Shown: positions 54,638 through 63,719 of the stretch, one piece after another
Position numbering within the stretch: position 1 is the stretch's first letter
How the letters are laid out: the number at the start of each line of letters is the position of its first letter
NCBI RefSeq assembly: GCF_900109055.1
Contig: NZ_FOIV01000002.1
Coordinates: 372,001-436,000, forward strand
Origin: Prevotella sp. khp7
GTDB taxonomy: Bacteria; Bacteroidota; Bacteroidia; Bacteroidales; Bacteroidaceae
Reading direction: 5' to 3'
DNA length: 64,000 nt
Notes under the pieces: generated by a model
Seen by the model: the letters and a program-made list of their open reading frames with translations, nothing else
Database searches by the model: none
What the model was told of the DNA's origin: nothing
Translations under genes and position numbers: made by a program

Positions 54638-55569
54638 ATCAATATCTTTTTTACTTGTTCTTGATCTTTCTTCAATTGGTTTACCAATGCCTCTGGTGAA
54701 TCGAATTTTCTTTCTTCGCGCAGACGAGCTACAAATGAGATTGTTATTATTTGCCCATAAAGGTTAGCCTCATAGTCAAGAATGTTCACCTCTAGCGTCT
54801 GTTGTTTGCCTTTGAATGTAGGGCGTGTACCTATATTCATCATAGCTGCGCGACGCTGGCCGTCCATCAATGTTGCCCATACAGCATACGCCCCGGAGGC
54901 AGGAAGCAGTTTTTCTGCGCAAAGAGGTTCTAAATTGGCAGTAGGAAAACCTAGTTGGCGTCCAATATGCTCTCCAGGCGTTACTTCTCCTGATAATTGA
55001 TAATTCCGGGTAAGGTATCGAGGCATCTGTTCTACTTTTCCTTCTTCTGACAGCAATTGGCGTATGACAGATGAGCTGATGGTAATATTTCTGTCAGCGA
55101 TCATCGCTGCCTTTCCACGAAGCACTTTCATCCCCATCTCCTTGCCATAACGAACGTAATCTTCGAAACCTTCAGAACGATTTCTGCCAAAACGATTGTC
55201 GTAACCAGTTATGAGTGTCTTTACGTTCAGTTGTTGGTGAAGTACTTTCTGCATAAAGACGTGAGCAGTGAGTTCTGCAAACTCTTTAGTAAAAGGTAAA
55301 ACCACAAATACATCAATGCCAAGTGATTCCACAATGGCTTGTTTCTCCTCTAAAGTTGTCAGCACCTGAGGGCGAAATGTAGGGTCAAATAACTGACGGG
55401 GATGACGATCGAATGTGATAACCATAGAACTAAGCCCAGTCCTATGAGCCTCATCTTTTACCATTCCTATCAGCAACTGATGTCCTGCGTGAACCCCATC
55501 AAAGACACCTATCGTTGCTACGCTTTCTGGGAGTTCAAAAGACCCTTGATTCAGACAAATAGTTCTCAT
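54634..55569 (-). CDS. ribF: Bifunctional riboflavin kinase/FMN adenylyltransferase
   Basis: This enzyme makes FMN and FAD from riboflavin. The N-terminal nucleotidyltransferase domain has GVFDGVHAGHQ (HxGH type, residues 22-32) and the conserved SSVIRQLL. The C-terminal riboflavin kinase domain begins near residue 190, with GEVTPGEHIGRQLGFPTANL. The length of 311 residues is typical. The promoter just upstream is back to back with the tRNA promoter. Confidence 0.96.
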   Translation of the reverse strand: MRTICLNQGSFELPESVATIGVFDGVHAGHQLLIGMVKDEAHRTGLSSMVITFDRHPRQLFDPTFRPQVLTTLEEKQAIVESLGIDVFVVLPFTKEFAELTAHVFMQKVLHQQLNVKTLITGYDNRFGRNRSEGFEDYVRYGKEMGMKVLRGKAAMIADRNITISSSVIRQLLSEEGKVEQMPRYLTRNYQLSGEVTPGEHIGRQLGFPTANLEPLCAEKLLPASGAYAVWATLMDGQRRAAMMNIGTRPTFKGKQQTLEVNILDYEANLYGQIITISFVARLREERKFDSPEALVNQLKKDQEQVKKILI

Positions 55570-55576
55570 AAGGCCG

Positions 55577-55609
55577 CAAAGTTAAGCATTTTTTCGTTAT
55601 TTCCACAAA
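55577..55609 (-). promoter_or_regulatory. ribF promoter
   Basis: On the minus strand, TTTG (55606-55609), a 21-bp spacer and TAACTTTG (55577-55584). The leader is under 10 nt. Confidence 0.65.
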
Positions 55610-55613
55610 AAAA

Positions 55614-55645
55614 TTTGGATATTTAATGAATTTGCTGTATCTTTG
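55614..55645 (+). promoter_or_regulatory. tRNA promoter
   Basis: TTTG at 55614-55617, a 20-bp spacer and TATCTTTG at 55638-55645. It starts 13 bp before the tRNA and is probably also the promoter of the lipoprotein gene behind it. Confidence 0.8.
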
Positions 55646-55658
55646 CAACCCAAATCCC

Positions 55659-55732
55659 GGACTTGTAGCTCAGTTGGTTAGAGCAACAGACTCATAATCT
55701 GGAGGTCCCAGGTTCAAGCCCTGGCTGGTCCA
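55659..55732 (+). tRNA. tRNA with CAT anticodon (Met, or Ile2 after lysidine modification)
   Basis: A full cloverleaf is visible. The anticodon stem is CAGA/TCTG with loop CTCATAA, so the anticodon is CAT. The T arm is CCAGG-TTCAAGC-CCTGG at 55708-55724. The acceptor GGACTTG pairs with CTGGTCC, leaving a T-T mismatch at the sixth pair and a G-T at the fifth. CCA is not encoded. The elongator Met and Ile2 types cannot be told apart safely by eye. Confidence 0.92.
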
Positions 55733-55753
55733 CTCCTACTAAAAACCTGGCGT

Positions 55754-57802
55754 ATGAATCAGAGAAATTTGACAAAATACGTGGTTGCCTTTCTTATTTT
55801 TTTTATGGCAACCAGTTGTTCCAAGGAAAATTCTTCCAATCTACCAGTAACAGAGAATTTCAAAGCGCTTGTTATGGGTGGCAAGGATATCGATCCTAAT
55901 CAGACTTGGAGTACAACTTCAAATATACCTGTTACTATTAGTGTTGATTTACTATCTGGTTCTAAATACACCATTTATATCTATCAAACCCATCCTGCTT
56001 CAGATAATAATATCACCTATTTAGGCATGACCACCATCGTGTCAGGAGAGTCGAAAACAATCTATGTGGCCAAACCTGCTGATGTTAGTCAGCTTTTTGC
56101 CGCTTGCTACGATGACCAGCAACATGTAATATGTGTACCTATAGTGAATGGCCAGGCTAAGTTTAGTGGTAAAATTTCAACCTCTACAACCATGCCAACC
56201 ATTACTACGGGCAACAATTGGAGTGTACCCACGCAAAGTATGCCAGATCTCTCGAAATATACTACAGGCACATTGACTGAGGCAAGTGAACTGAGTCCGG
56301 ATTTGGCTGATGATGCAGAAGCAAGACTGAAGATCAGCGATTCTTATACGGGCTTTATCCCTTTCCTTGGAACACATTCTAATATGTCTGTCTATGTAAC
56401 CTCAACTTGGACACTTACTTATGATCAGCGTATCAATGCGGGCAATGTTATCGTGGTTGGCAATGGCGGGAAAATTATTGTTCCGAAAGGCTTTAAGTTG
56501 ACAACTACTCCATTGGGTGAGTCAACTGTTATGGGGAGAATCTATGTGATGCCAGGTGGTGAAATATCTGGTGATGGAATTGTGGAATTCAGTTGTGAAG
56601 CTTCGGGTTGTAATTATAATGAAGGCCATCTGACAACTGGTGAAGTATCAATCGTTAGTGGAACACTTTATAATACAGGAATCATTGGCGATAACGTAAC
56701 CCCCACAACCAAACTTGTTGGTTCTGCTGTAAATGAATCATCAGCCAAATTCGTGAACCTCGCCTCTGCATATTTCTCTGAGGTCAATGCTTCAACACTT
56801 TCTATTTTGAATGGGGGGGTAATCAGAGTCTCTGATAATCTGACGTTGGGGCAGAATGCTCGTATGGATGATGGAAGTTCTCTTAGTTGTGGTTCATTAA
56901 CTCTTCAGGGTAACGGCAGCAATGTTCTCTATATGGGTAACGCCGCTGAATTAAACTGTAGTGGGAGAATAAGCGTCAGTAACTTTGGTGTATGGGGGCC
57001 TTCTGGCGATAAATATGTGGCTAATGCACGTCTTAGAGTAGGTGGGTGTACACAGATTAGTGCATCTTCTGGTAATGCATCAGACTTCTTACTCGACCAT
57101 ATACAACTTGAAGTGCCTATTGGGGCTTCTGGGCTTGATATGCTCTCTGGTTGGATGAATGGCAGTTGTGGAGATATTGAAGGGAATCGTCAGACTTGTT
57201 TCTGCCAATTAGAAGGTACCCAGTCTACGCCCAAGAACGGATGTGTTTATTATGCGTTTGAAGTTGCAGATAATTATTCTATTCGTGACTTTGATTATAA
57301 CGATGTCGTTCTTCGCGTAAGTATGCCTTTCGATAATGGCGACGGTACTTATACCATTTCTGTAAACGTTGCAGCTGTTGGTAGTTCAGAGGAGATTCAG
57401 GTACTTTACAATGGTGAGGATTTTGGAAAAGAAGTACACGAAGTTATGGGTGTTGCTTCGAATATAATAGTTAATACGAGTTCAAAAGATCGTGATTTTC
57501 AAGTATTAGGTTTGATTACTTACAGTAATTCAGATGTTGAAGTTGATAAGCTTCCTTTCTCTTTGCGTAAGAAGGGTAGGGATGGTTCTTCGCAAACATT
57601 GAGACAATCTGCCAATAAAGAAGAAGCTCCCCTCTACCTCGTTATCAATGCAGATAGCTTTGGTAAATGGCAATGGCCCAAGGAGAATTCTAATATTGGG
57701 CTGGCCTATAAGCTGTTTGGTACATGGGCCAACAATGCACAAACAGCCCTTGATTGGTATAAGGGCTCGAATGCAAGTTCAAACAGAGTAGTGGCTTGGT
57801 AA
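55754..57802 (+). CDS. LruC/DUF4842-like lipoprotein 1
   Basis: This 682-residue lipoprotein has a signal peptide ending at C22 (MATSC). The N-terminal family motif D47-P-N-Q-T-W52 follows. The middle (about 200-500) is beta-rich with many Gly/Ser/Asn repeats, like a right-handed beta-helix. The C-terminal part holds D512-F-D-Y-N-D517-V-V, the acidic loop of LruC-type domains, which may bind calcium (inference). No promoter is visible in the 21 bp between the tRNA and its ATG, so it is probably read through from the tRNA promoter. It is convergent with the next paralogue, 8 bp away. Function unknown. Confidence 0.75.
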   Translation: MNQRNLTKYVVAFLIFFMATSCSKENSSNLPVTENFKALVMGGKDIDPNQTWSTTSNIPVTISVDLLSGSKYTIYIYQTHPASDNNITYLGMTTIVSGESKTIYVAKPADVSQLFAACYDDQQHVICVPIVNGQAKFSGKISTSTTMPTITTGNNWSVPTQSMPDLSKYTTGTLTEASELSPDLADDAEARLKISDSYTGFIPFLGTHSNMSVYVTSTWTLTYDQRINAGNVIVVGNGGKIIVPKGFKLTTTPLGESTVMGRIYVMPGGEISGDGIVEFSCEASGCNYNEGHLTTGEVSIVSGTLYNTGIIGDNVTPTTKLVGSAVNESSAKFVNLASAYFSEVNASTLSILNGGVIRVSDNLTLGQNARMDDGSSLSCGSLTLQGNGSNVLYMGNAAELNCSGRISVSNFGVWGPSGDKYVANARLRVGGCTQISASSGNASDFLLDHIQLEVPIGASGLDMLSGWMNGSCGDIEGNRQTCFCQLEGTQSTPKNGCVYYAFEVADNYSIRDFDYNDVVLRVSMPFDNGDGTYTISVNVAAVGSSEEIQVLYNGEDFGKEVHEVMGVASNIIVNTSSKDRDFQVLGLITYSNSDVEVDKLPFSLRKKGRDGSSQTLRQSANKEEAPLYLVINADSFGKWQWPKENSNIGLAYKLFGTWANNAQTALDWYKGSNASSNRVVAW

Positions 57803-57810
57803 GAACTGAT

Positions 57811-59130
57811 TTACCACATGAAAATCTGACCTCTTGTTCCGTACTCTTTCAGATACCAATCTGTAGCCTTGGTTCTGTTCACAGACCATTCGCCAAAAGA
57901 ATGTCCCTCATAGGAATAAGCACCAAACAGGATCTCAGCATAGTCGTTATAGTCTGTCTTCATACGGAATCCGATATTCTGACCATGTAGCGGATGGCAG
58001 AAGTCTCCTGTGGGGATAACCAAAGCCCATGGCAGATTTTGTATATCAACATATTTGTTCTCATAAAGAGCGTCTACCGTGCGATAGGGGAAAGTGTGTA
58101 TCTCCCTTCGGTTATTGGCATACATACGTATGATAAACGGATCTATATCATCAAGAGTCAGGTAGTTTAACACTAAATCGTCTTTGACTTTAATCGCAAA
58201 GGTTATTTCGCGGGGCATCAGCTCTGTTGTAGTAGTGGTTGTACCATAAGCTACGTTGTATTGTTTTCTGCTATACACGCCATACTCATTAGTCCTGATA
58301 TCGCCCATTGCCCAATGGGCGTCAGCAAAGAGGTTCAGAACAGGCTCACCTTTCTTGCTCTCAAGTAGTAGGTCTCTGTATGTGTGTACTGACATGTTCT
58401 GTTTGGCAATTTCCTCGCCATGCATGTTTACGTTAAACGACTTGTCATTTTCAGTATATACAGAATCAATGTCTTCCATTTTGATACTTGGCAAACGGAT
58501 GGCGCCAGCTAATGGTTCGTCAGCGCCAACGGCAGCAAGGCGGACATGGAACTTTATTATTTTTTCGACAGAGTGATCCAAGGCAATATGCATCACAACA
58601 TCGTTGTAGTCGTAATCGCCAAATTCGGGGAACTCCTGCTCATAGCAGAAAGCGTAATAATGTGGTAATGGCGTGTAGCTTAATGATTGTGACTGATAAA
58701 TGGAATTTGAGAAATCCACACGATTTGAGAACGCAGGTCTGAAACTCGATATTGTATAGCGTCCATTGGCATCAATGAGTGCAGCATAAAGTGTGTTCAG
58801 TCGCTGTGGATAGGAAATGTTTATCGAGAACTGGTCGCCGTCACGCACACTTTTTTGCGCCAATACCGTTGCTTCAGTCGTTACAACGGGGTCGTCTGTT
58901 AATATCTGCAGCATCTTAGCCCCCACACCAGCATTTACATTCACTTTTAATGTCTTTTTCTCCGACAGAATCCATGTATGGTTGGGGTCAACGGTGTCAA
59001 CAGGCGACTTGATTTTGGCAAGTGTATCATAGATATCAATGTCAAAAACATTTTTATTGCAGGATGTGCCTAAACCAGTTAAAGCACAGATACAGATGAA
59101 TATAGCAAAAACATAAGCGACCTTTTTCAT
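57811..59130 (-). CDS. LruC/DUF4842-like lipoprotein 2
   Basis: I start at 59130 (MKKVAYVF...), three codons after the first in-frame Met, to get a proper signal peptide ending at C24 (LGTSC). The family N-terminal motif is D48-P-N-H-T-W53. The acidic loop is D172-Y-D-Y-N-D177-V-V. This 439-residue member is the only one of the cluster on the minus strand and has the shortest region before the acidic loop. The end is marked by FGEWSVNRTKATDWYL. A weak -7 box lies upstream. Surface location is likely; the ligand is unknown. Confidence 0.75.
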   Translation of the reverse strand: MKKVAYVFAIFICICALTGLGTSCNKNVFDIDIYDTLAKIKSPVDTVDPNHTWILSEKKTLKVNVNAGVGAKMLQILTDDPVVTTEATVLAQKSVRDGDQFSINISYPQRLNTLYAALIDANGRYTISSFRPAFSNRVDFSNSIYQSQSLSYTPLPHYYAFCYEQEFPEFGDYDYNDVVMHIALDHSVEKIIKFHVRLAAVGADEPLAGAIRLPSIKMEDIDSVYTENDKSFNVNMHGEEIAKQNMSVHTYRDLLLESKKGEPVLNLFADAHWAMGDIRTNEYGVYSRKQYNVAYGTTTTTTELMPREITFAIKVKDDLVLNYLTLDDIDPFIIRMYANNRREIHTFPYRTVDALYENKYVDIQNLPWALVIPTGDFCHPLHGQNIGFRMKTDYNDYAEILFGAYSYEGHSFGEWSVNRTKATDWYLKEYGTRGQIFMW

Positions 59131-59170
59131 ATCAAGCAAATCTGATTAGAATGATTCCGCGCCAAAATTA

Positions 59171-59178
59171 CAAAAATA
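59171..59178 (-). promoter_or_regulatory. -7 box of lipoprotein 2 gene
   Basis: The minus strand reads TATTTTTG, 40 bp before the start. No matching -33 box is clear. Confidence 0.45.
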
Positions 59179-59256
59179 ATCGCATACATGATACAGAAAT
59201 AGAGGTGTTTTAAAGATTTTAACATTAAAACAGATACAACTTGGAAGTTTTTTGCT

Positions 59257-59264
59257 TAAATTTG
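59257..59264 (+). promoter_or_regulatory. -7 box of lipoprotein 3 gene
   Basis: TAAATTTG, 59 bp before the ATG at 59324. Transcription from here excludes the upstream in-frame Met at 59252. Confidence 0.5.
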
Positions 59265-59323
59265 CACCCGAATCGATTCTATATATATTAAGTTACGTAA
59301 CATCTATTAAGTGTTTTTGTGCA

Positions 59324-61630
59324 ATGAGAAAGTGTTTGATTTTTGGAACTTTAGCTCTCGTAGCTGGATTATATCTTGCCAGTTGTACTGATCACGATAC
59401 AGGGTATGATAGTCTTTATGATGAGAAGATACAGACTTTTGAAAAAGTTTTCAATAAACTCTATGGGCCTATCGATCCTCAGCACAACTGGGGCTTTACG
59501 CCGATTAGCGTAGAACTTGGTGGTACGACTACCGCTGATGTGCAAGCGCTGACGCGTGGGCACGATGCCAATGCCAATGAATGGGCTACAACTTGGGTTG
59601 TGCCCGATCCTCTTACTGAGGCACAGAAAGACAAAGTCCGTCGTTATTTCCAGGCACATCCAAATCCGGAAGGGGTGGCATTTGACTATGCAAACTTCTT
59701 TGTACAACAAGTATATAAGGGTGGTGACAAGGTTGGAGCCAACTCTCCAGAGAAGTATACTGCTGCTGATGGTATTACAACGATGGTTGGAAGCAATCAA
59801 ATGGATAAACTTACCTGTGGCTCGTATAGTGCTGGCGCAGAGAGCTTGAACTATTATGACCATATCAACAACTTCAACAATGGTACAGCCACTTGGAACA
59901 ATAACGTTCTTAATAACGGTCAGCCCGTTAATGGTGGTTCTAAACACAGCGACCAGATTATGCTGATGGTCAATTCGAAGAGCGATTGTTTTGGCTATTG
60001 GAATTCTAATGGTTCTGTGGGCTTTAATAATAGATATGTAATCATTCCTGGTAGTGTGATTCAGGAGTGGGACGGTTCGGGCGGTAGTAATGCCAACGTT
60101 TCCGGCATGTGGTTTGTAGGCTTCGATTTCGAGCAACTTATCGATGACGATGTTTATGCTAACGAATATTATAACTTTAATGGTAAACGGTATCGTTATC
60201 TGAATTCCAGCATGAACAGGTATTGTGGTGACAAGAAGGAGTACAACAACACGCCTTCTGCCAGCGTTATACAAGGTTTGCTCGATGATGGCTACCTGCC
60301 TGTAGCAGGTAAGGCAGACAAAGTTTTCGTAAAGCTGAGTTCATGTGCTGATGGCTATTACAGCGATTGGATTGTCAGAGTTATTCCTGGCACGAAGAGA
60401 GACACTTCGGGGGATAAGGATAAGGATAAGGAAGAGACTACTACCAGCAAGAAATATACAGCTACCATCCATCGTATCATGAGTATGGGTCGCGTATTCG
60501 TTGAGGATCTTTATAAGGCAACTCGCGAAGACCTTGACTACAATGATGCCGTGTTCGATGCCATCATTTGGCAGGATGGTAAATACGAGATAAACGAAGA
60601 GGCTACCACAGACGCTAAAAAATACGTTCCTGCTGGTGCCAAGACCTATCGCGTAGAGATTGCTCTGTTGGCTGCTGGTGGCACTATCCCGCTGAAGATT
60701 GCAGGAAGTAAGTTTGGCGACGTGCACGACTCTTTTGGTGTGGGTATGACAACCGTCGTCAATACTGTTGGCGAAGCATCCAATGTGGCTGGTACTCTTT
60801 CTCGTGTAACAGGTCAGCCTTACGTTTATAAGATGTTTGATTATACCAGCGAATTGGGAGGAACCAATTATACCATCAATAACATTCCTATCGATGTGAA
60901 ATGGGCGACAGATGAGGTAACCGTTGGAGCGCGCCTTAATAATAAGGAGATTCATGAGTACAAGAAAGACGAGAACGGAAACTTTGTGCTCGACAGCAAA
61001 GGTAACCTCATCATCGTCAACTCGGGAACACAGTCTGCACCACACATTCTTCTCGCCCCTATAGGAACGCCTTGGGTTCAGGAGCGTGTCAACATTAGGG
61101 ACGCATACACCCGCTTCCCCACTTATGTGGGCAATAGAAATACCGACGTCTGGGGAGGCGATGTTGAAAACTTCAATCTCTATGGCGACAATCGCTCTCC
61201 TCTTGCCTATGCTGACAAATATCAGGGCTGGTTCTACATGACGGATATCGAAGAAATTTCTCCTTATGAGGGAACGCAGCTGTGGGTCGGTCCTAAAAAA
61301 GGCCAGTTCGAGGTATCGTTCTCAGGAAGTATCCTTGCTAATGCAACGTCAAAAAGTAAAATCCGCATTTATCTGACGTCTTCAACAAGCACCTCATATT
61401 GGCATATAGCGCTACAGAAGAAGGATTGGTCTGGAGCAATTAACATACCAGAATGGGGTAATAGTAACACCATAAGTTATAACCCTCAGCCTCAGAATTT
61501 CCCAGGCTACGTGGAGTTTAAACTTTCGAGCAGCGTCAAGTCTGCTATTGTTAGCAAGGGAGGATTTGTAATACAAACAGCAAATAATAACAACCCATTC
61601 TCTATAGACTGTATTACGTATATTCCTTAA
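59324..61630 (+). CDS. LruC/DUF4842-like lipoprotein 3
   Basis: I start at 59324 (MRKCLIFGTL...), which gives a signal peptide ending at C21 (LASC). The protein is 768 residues. The family motif is D51-P-Q-H-N-W56-G-F. It shares FFVQQVYKGG, GSNQMDKLTCG and DQIMLMV with lipoprotein 4, showing they are close paralogues. A charged linker with DKDKDK is encoded by three GATAAG repeats (60413-60430). The acidic loop D403-L-D-Y-N-D408 follows. It has an extra C-terminal beta domain of about 150 residues that the others lack (YEGTQLWVGPKKGQFEVSFS). It could bind glycan or another protein at the surface (inference). Confidence 0.78.
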   Translation: MRKCLIFGTLALVAGLYLASCTDHDTGYDSLYDEKIQTFEKVFNKLYGPIDPQHNWGFTPISVELGGTTTADVQALTRGHDANANEWATTWVVPDPLTEAQKDKVRRYFQAHPNPEGVAFDYANFFVQQVYKGGDKVGANSPEKYTAADGITTMVGSNQMDKLTCGSYSAGAESLNYYDHINNFNNGTATWNNNVLNNGQPVNGGSKHSDQIMLMVNSKSDCFGYWNSNGSVGFNNRYVIIPGSVIQEWDGSGGSNANVSGMWFVGFDFEQLIDDDVYANEYYNFNGKRYRYLNSSMNRYCGDKKEYNNTPSASVIQGLLDDGYLPVAGKADKVFVKLSSCADGYYSDWIVRVIPGTKRDTSGDKDKDKEETTTSKKYTATIHRIMSMGRVFVEDLYKATREDLDYNDAVFDAIIWQDGKYEINEEATTDAKKYVPAGAKTYRVEIALLAAGGTIPLKIAGSKFGDVHDSFGVGMTTVVNTVGEASNVAGTLSRVTGQPYVYKMFDYTSELGGTNYTINNIPIDVKWATDEVTVGARLNNKEIHEYKKDENGNFVLDSKGNLIIVNSGTQSAPHILLAPIGTPWVQERVNIRDAYTRFPTYVGNRNTDVWGGDVENFNLYGDNRSPLAYADKYQGWFYMTDIEEISPYEGTQLWVGPKKGQFEVSFSGSILANATSKSKIRIYLTSSTSTSYWHIALQKKDWSGAINIPEWGNSNTISYNPQPQNFPGYVEFKLSSSVKSAIVSKGGFVIQTANNNNPFSIDCITYIP

Positions 61631-61675
61631 TATAGAAAATTCTATAAATCAAATACACAAAAATTTGCACATGAA

Positions 61676-61715
61676 AGAGGGGGCGTCTGCGTGAGCAGAC
61701 GTCCTCTTGCTTTTT
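61676..61715 (+). terminator. Terminator after lipoprotein 3 gene
   Basis: A GC-rich hairpin with GTGA loop (CGTCTGC/GCAGACG core), closed by AGAGG/CCTCT and followed by TGCTTTTT. One arm shares 22 identical bases with the terminator at 63545. Confidence 0.85.
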
Positions 61716-61786
61716 GGGGGAGCGCTTTATAATGATTAGACTTTAATTAATATGTAAAAATATGTGCTGTTGGAAATAGAAGGGAG

Positions 61787-61846
61787 TTTACTCCGGGTAA
61801 AGTCCGACTTTACTCCGAGTAAAGTTCCACTTTAAGCGGACTAAAC
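61787..61846. repeat. Three 16-bp near-palindromes at 22-bp period (array C)
   Basis: Units start at 61787 (TTTACTCCGGGTAAAG), 61809 (TTTACTCCGAGTAAAG) and 61831 (TTTAAGCGGACTAAAC), exactly 22 bp apart. The sequence is related to array A at 10390, including the different third unit. It lies in the 523-bp gap between lipoproteins 3 and 4, after the terminator and about 170 bp before the next promoter. The rest of the gap is AT-rich with no gene. Confidence 0.85.
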
Positions 61847-62016
61847 TCCATGTCCTTTTGGTTTTAATATGGGAAAGAATAAATATTCACAAATTTTTCT
61901 GTTTTGCATCTTTTTAAAGATGGTGTCATTATATAAAATTGGCAATTATTATCGACGAACTAATTAATTCTTCAAATGTTTGAAATGCCAATTAACTTTA
62001 TTTAACTAGAAAACGA

Positions 62017-62047
62017 TTGCGCTATAATTCTTTTTTTATTAATTTTG
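62017..62047 (+). promoter_or_regulatory. Promoter of lipoprotein 4 gene
   Basis: TTG at 62017-62019, a 20-bp spacer and TAATTTTG at 62040-62047. The leader is about 100 nt, AT-rich, and ends with a tiny ATG-AAG-AAA-TGA frame whose stop overlaps the real ATG. Confidence 0.65.
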
Positions 62048-62153
62048 CAACCAAATCCAAAGAACAAAGAACCATTAAAGTTCATTTATTAACCAATTAG
62101 AAACATGTAAATATTTAGAACATCGAATAATAACATAATAAGAAAATGAAGAA

Positions 62154-63509
62154 ATGAAAAAGTATTTGATGACAGGCCTTGCAGCCATTGCCTTAGCTGC
62201 TACAACTGCAAGTTGCTCAAAGAATGAAGACCTCTACAACTCCAATGCGGAGATCGATCAACAGAAGCAAGCGTATTCAGACGCGTTCAAAGCAAAGTAT
62301 GGTACCATCGCCTCTAACCACACATGGGGATTCGACAAAGTCCGCACACGCACTCGTGCTGCTGATACCGATGCAAAACTTTGGGCGGGTAAATCTGAGT
62401 ATGAGGGAATTGTTATTCCAAAACCCATTAACCAGGGTGGAAATCCCAATGAAGCCGCTGAGGTCATAGCAGAGTTCAGCAAGGTTAGAAGAGAACCATC
62501 TCCCATCAATTTGAATTTTACAGACTTCTTTGTACAGCAGGTTTATAAAGGAGTGGCATCATATAGTTCTTGGAAAAAACAGGATGGCACCGTGCAGACG
62601 GGTATCGTTGGTAGTAACCAGATGGACCAGTTAGCTTGTGGCCCTAATCATGATCATATCAGGAACTTTAACTATGGTGATTATTCTGGTGGCAAATACG
62701 ATCAAGTATGGACAGGTGCTCTTAGTGGTCCTAATTTGAATACAGACAAAGTATATCAGGATGACCAGATGATGCTGATGGTGGGAAGTAGCACATCTCA
62801 GTTCTCATTCCACAACAGTTGGTCAGAACCTCAGCACTGGTATGATCATAACTATTATATTCTTGAGTGGAAAGGCTCATATTATGTAGGCTTCGACTTT
62901 GAGTCAGAATCTAACGAGACACAACAGGTTGGTAAGGGATATTTGAAGGGCGACAAGTTTGTTGATCGTGATTATATTTTCAACGACTGGATCGTTAAAA
63001 TCACTCCTGCTTATCCTGTTAACGAACCCGATAAAGTGGTGAAGGAGACTGGTCGTATTATTTGTGAGGATTTAGGTACTGTTGATGATTTTGACTTCAA
63101 TGATATTGTATTCGATGCCACAATCTATACAGACGGAACGTGTGATATTACCATTCTTTCTGCTGGTGGTACACTTGATGTGACAGTTGCTGGCGAAGAC
63201 ATTCACTCTCATACGGGAACGATGAACACGAACTGTAACTATGCTCTGCCTACTAAGACGGGCTATGCTCGCCTCATTGATATCCCCATTGTGGTTAGCA
63301 AAAAAAATAATGCAGGTGAGGTTGTAAGCTACGAGTTGGCTGCTACAGCTGGAGCTGCTCCTCAGAAAATTTGTGTCCCCAAGAGCTATAAGTGGTGTGT
63401 TGAGCGTACAAATATTGAGGAGGCTCATCCACAGTTTACGAATTGGGTTAATAAAAATGACATCGATACTTGGGCAACAAACTATGTTGTTGGCAAGGTT
63501 ATTGAATAA
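62154..63509 (+). CDS. LruC/DUF4842-like lipoprotein 4
   Basis: This 451-residue lipoprotein has its signal peptide ending at C21 (TTASC). The N-terminal motif reads A53-S-N-H-T-W58-G-F, so the usual Asp-Pro is replaced. The segment FFVQQVYKG, GSNQMDQLACG and DQMMLMV matches lipoprotein 3. The acidic loop is D312-F-D-F-N-D317-I-V. The start MKKYLM is nearly the same as that of the next, partial gene, as expected for a tandem duplication. It has its own promoter and a terminator. Function unknown. Confidence 0.78.
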   Translation: MKKYLMTGLAAIALAATTASCSKNEDLYNSNAEIDQQKQAYSDAFKAKYGTIASNHTWGFDKVRTRTRAADTDAKLWAGKSEYEGIVIPKPINQGGNPNEAAEVIAEFSKVRREPSPINLNFTDFFVQQVYKGVASYSSWKKQDGTVQTGIVGSNQMDQLACGPNHDHIRNFNYGDYSGGKYDQVWTGALSGPNLNTDKVYQDDQMMLMVGSSTSQFSFHNSWSEPQHWYDHNYYILEWKGSYYVGFDFESESNETQQVGKGYLKGDKFVDRDYIFNDWIVKITPAYPVNEPDKVVKETGRIICEDLGTVDDFDFNDIVFDATIYTDGTCDITILSAGGTLDVTVAGEDIHSHTGTMNTNCNYALPTKTGYARLIDIPIVVSKKNNAGEVVSYELAATAGAAPQKICVPKSYKWCVERTNIEEAHPQFTNWVNKNDIDTWATNYVVGKVIE

Positions 63510-63544
63510 TAACATATCAGATACTTAAAATAACTAAATTAAGG

Positions 63545-63581
63545 GAGGGGGCGTCTGCGTGAGCAGGGGCCTCTTTTTTTT
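63545..63581 (+). terminator. Terminator after lipoprotein 4 gene
   Basis: GAGG...GTCTGC, a GTGA loop and GCAGG...CCTC followed by T9. Bases 63545-63566 are identical to 61677-61698 in the previous terminator. Confidence 0.88.
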
Positions 63582-63658
63582 GTGGAGAGAATGTAAACGT
63601 TTCCGTGAATTTCTGTTAAATATAAGGTGTGGAAGTTATAACAAATCAAATTTTTTTG

Positions 63659-63666
63659 TATTTTTG
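63659..63666 (+). promoter_or_regulatory. -7 box of lipoprotein 5 gene
   Basis: TATTTTTG, 53 bp before the ATG at 63720. No clear -33 box. Confidence 0.5.
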
Positions 63667-63719
63667 CACAAATAATGACATCTATATTTGGGAAGCTTAT
63701 TATTCTAAAGAAGTTGAGT

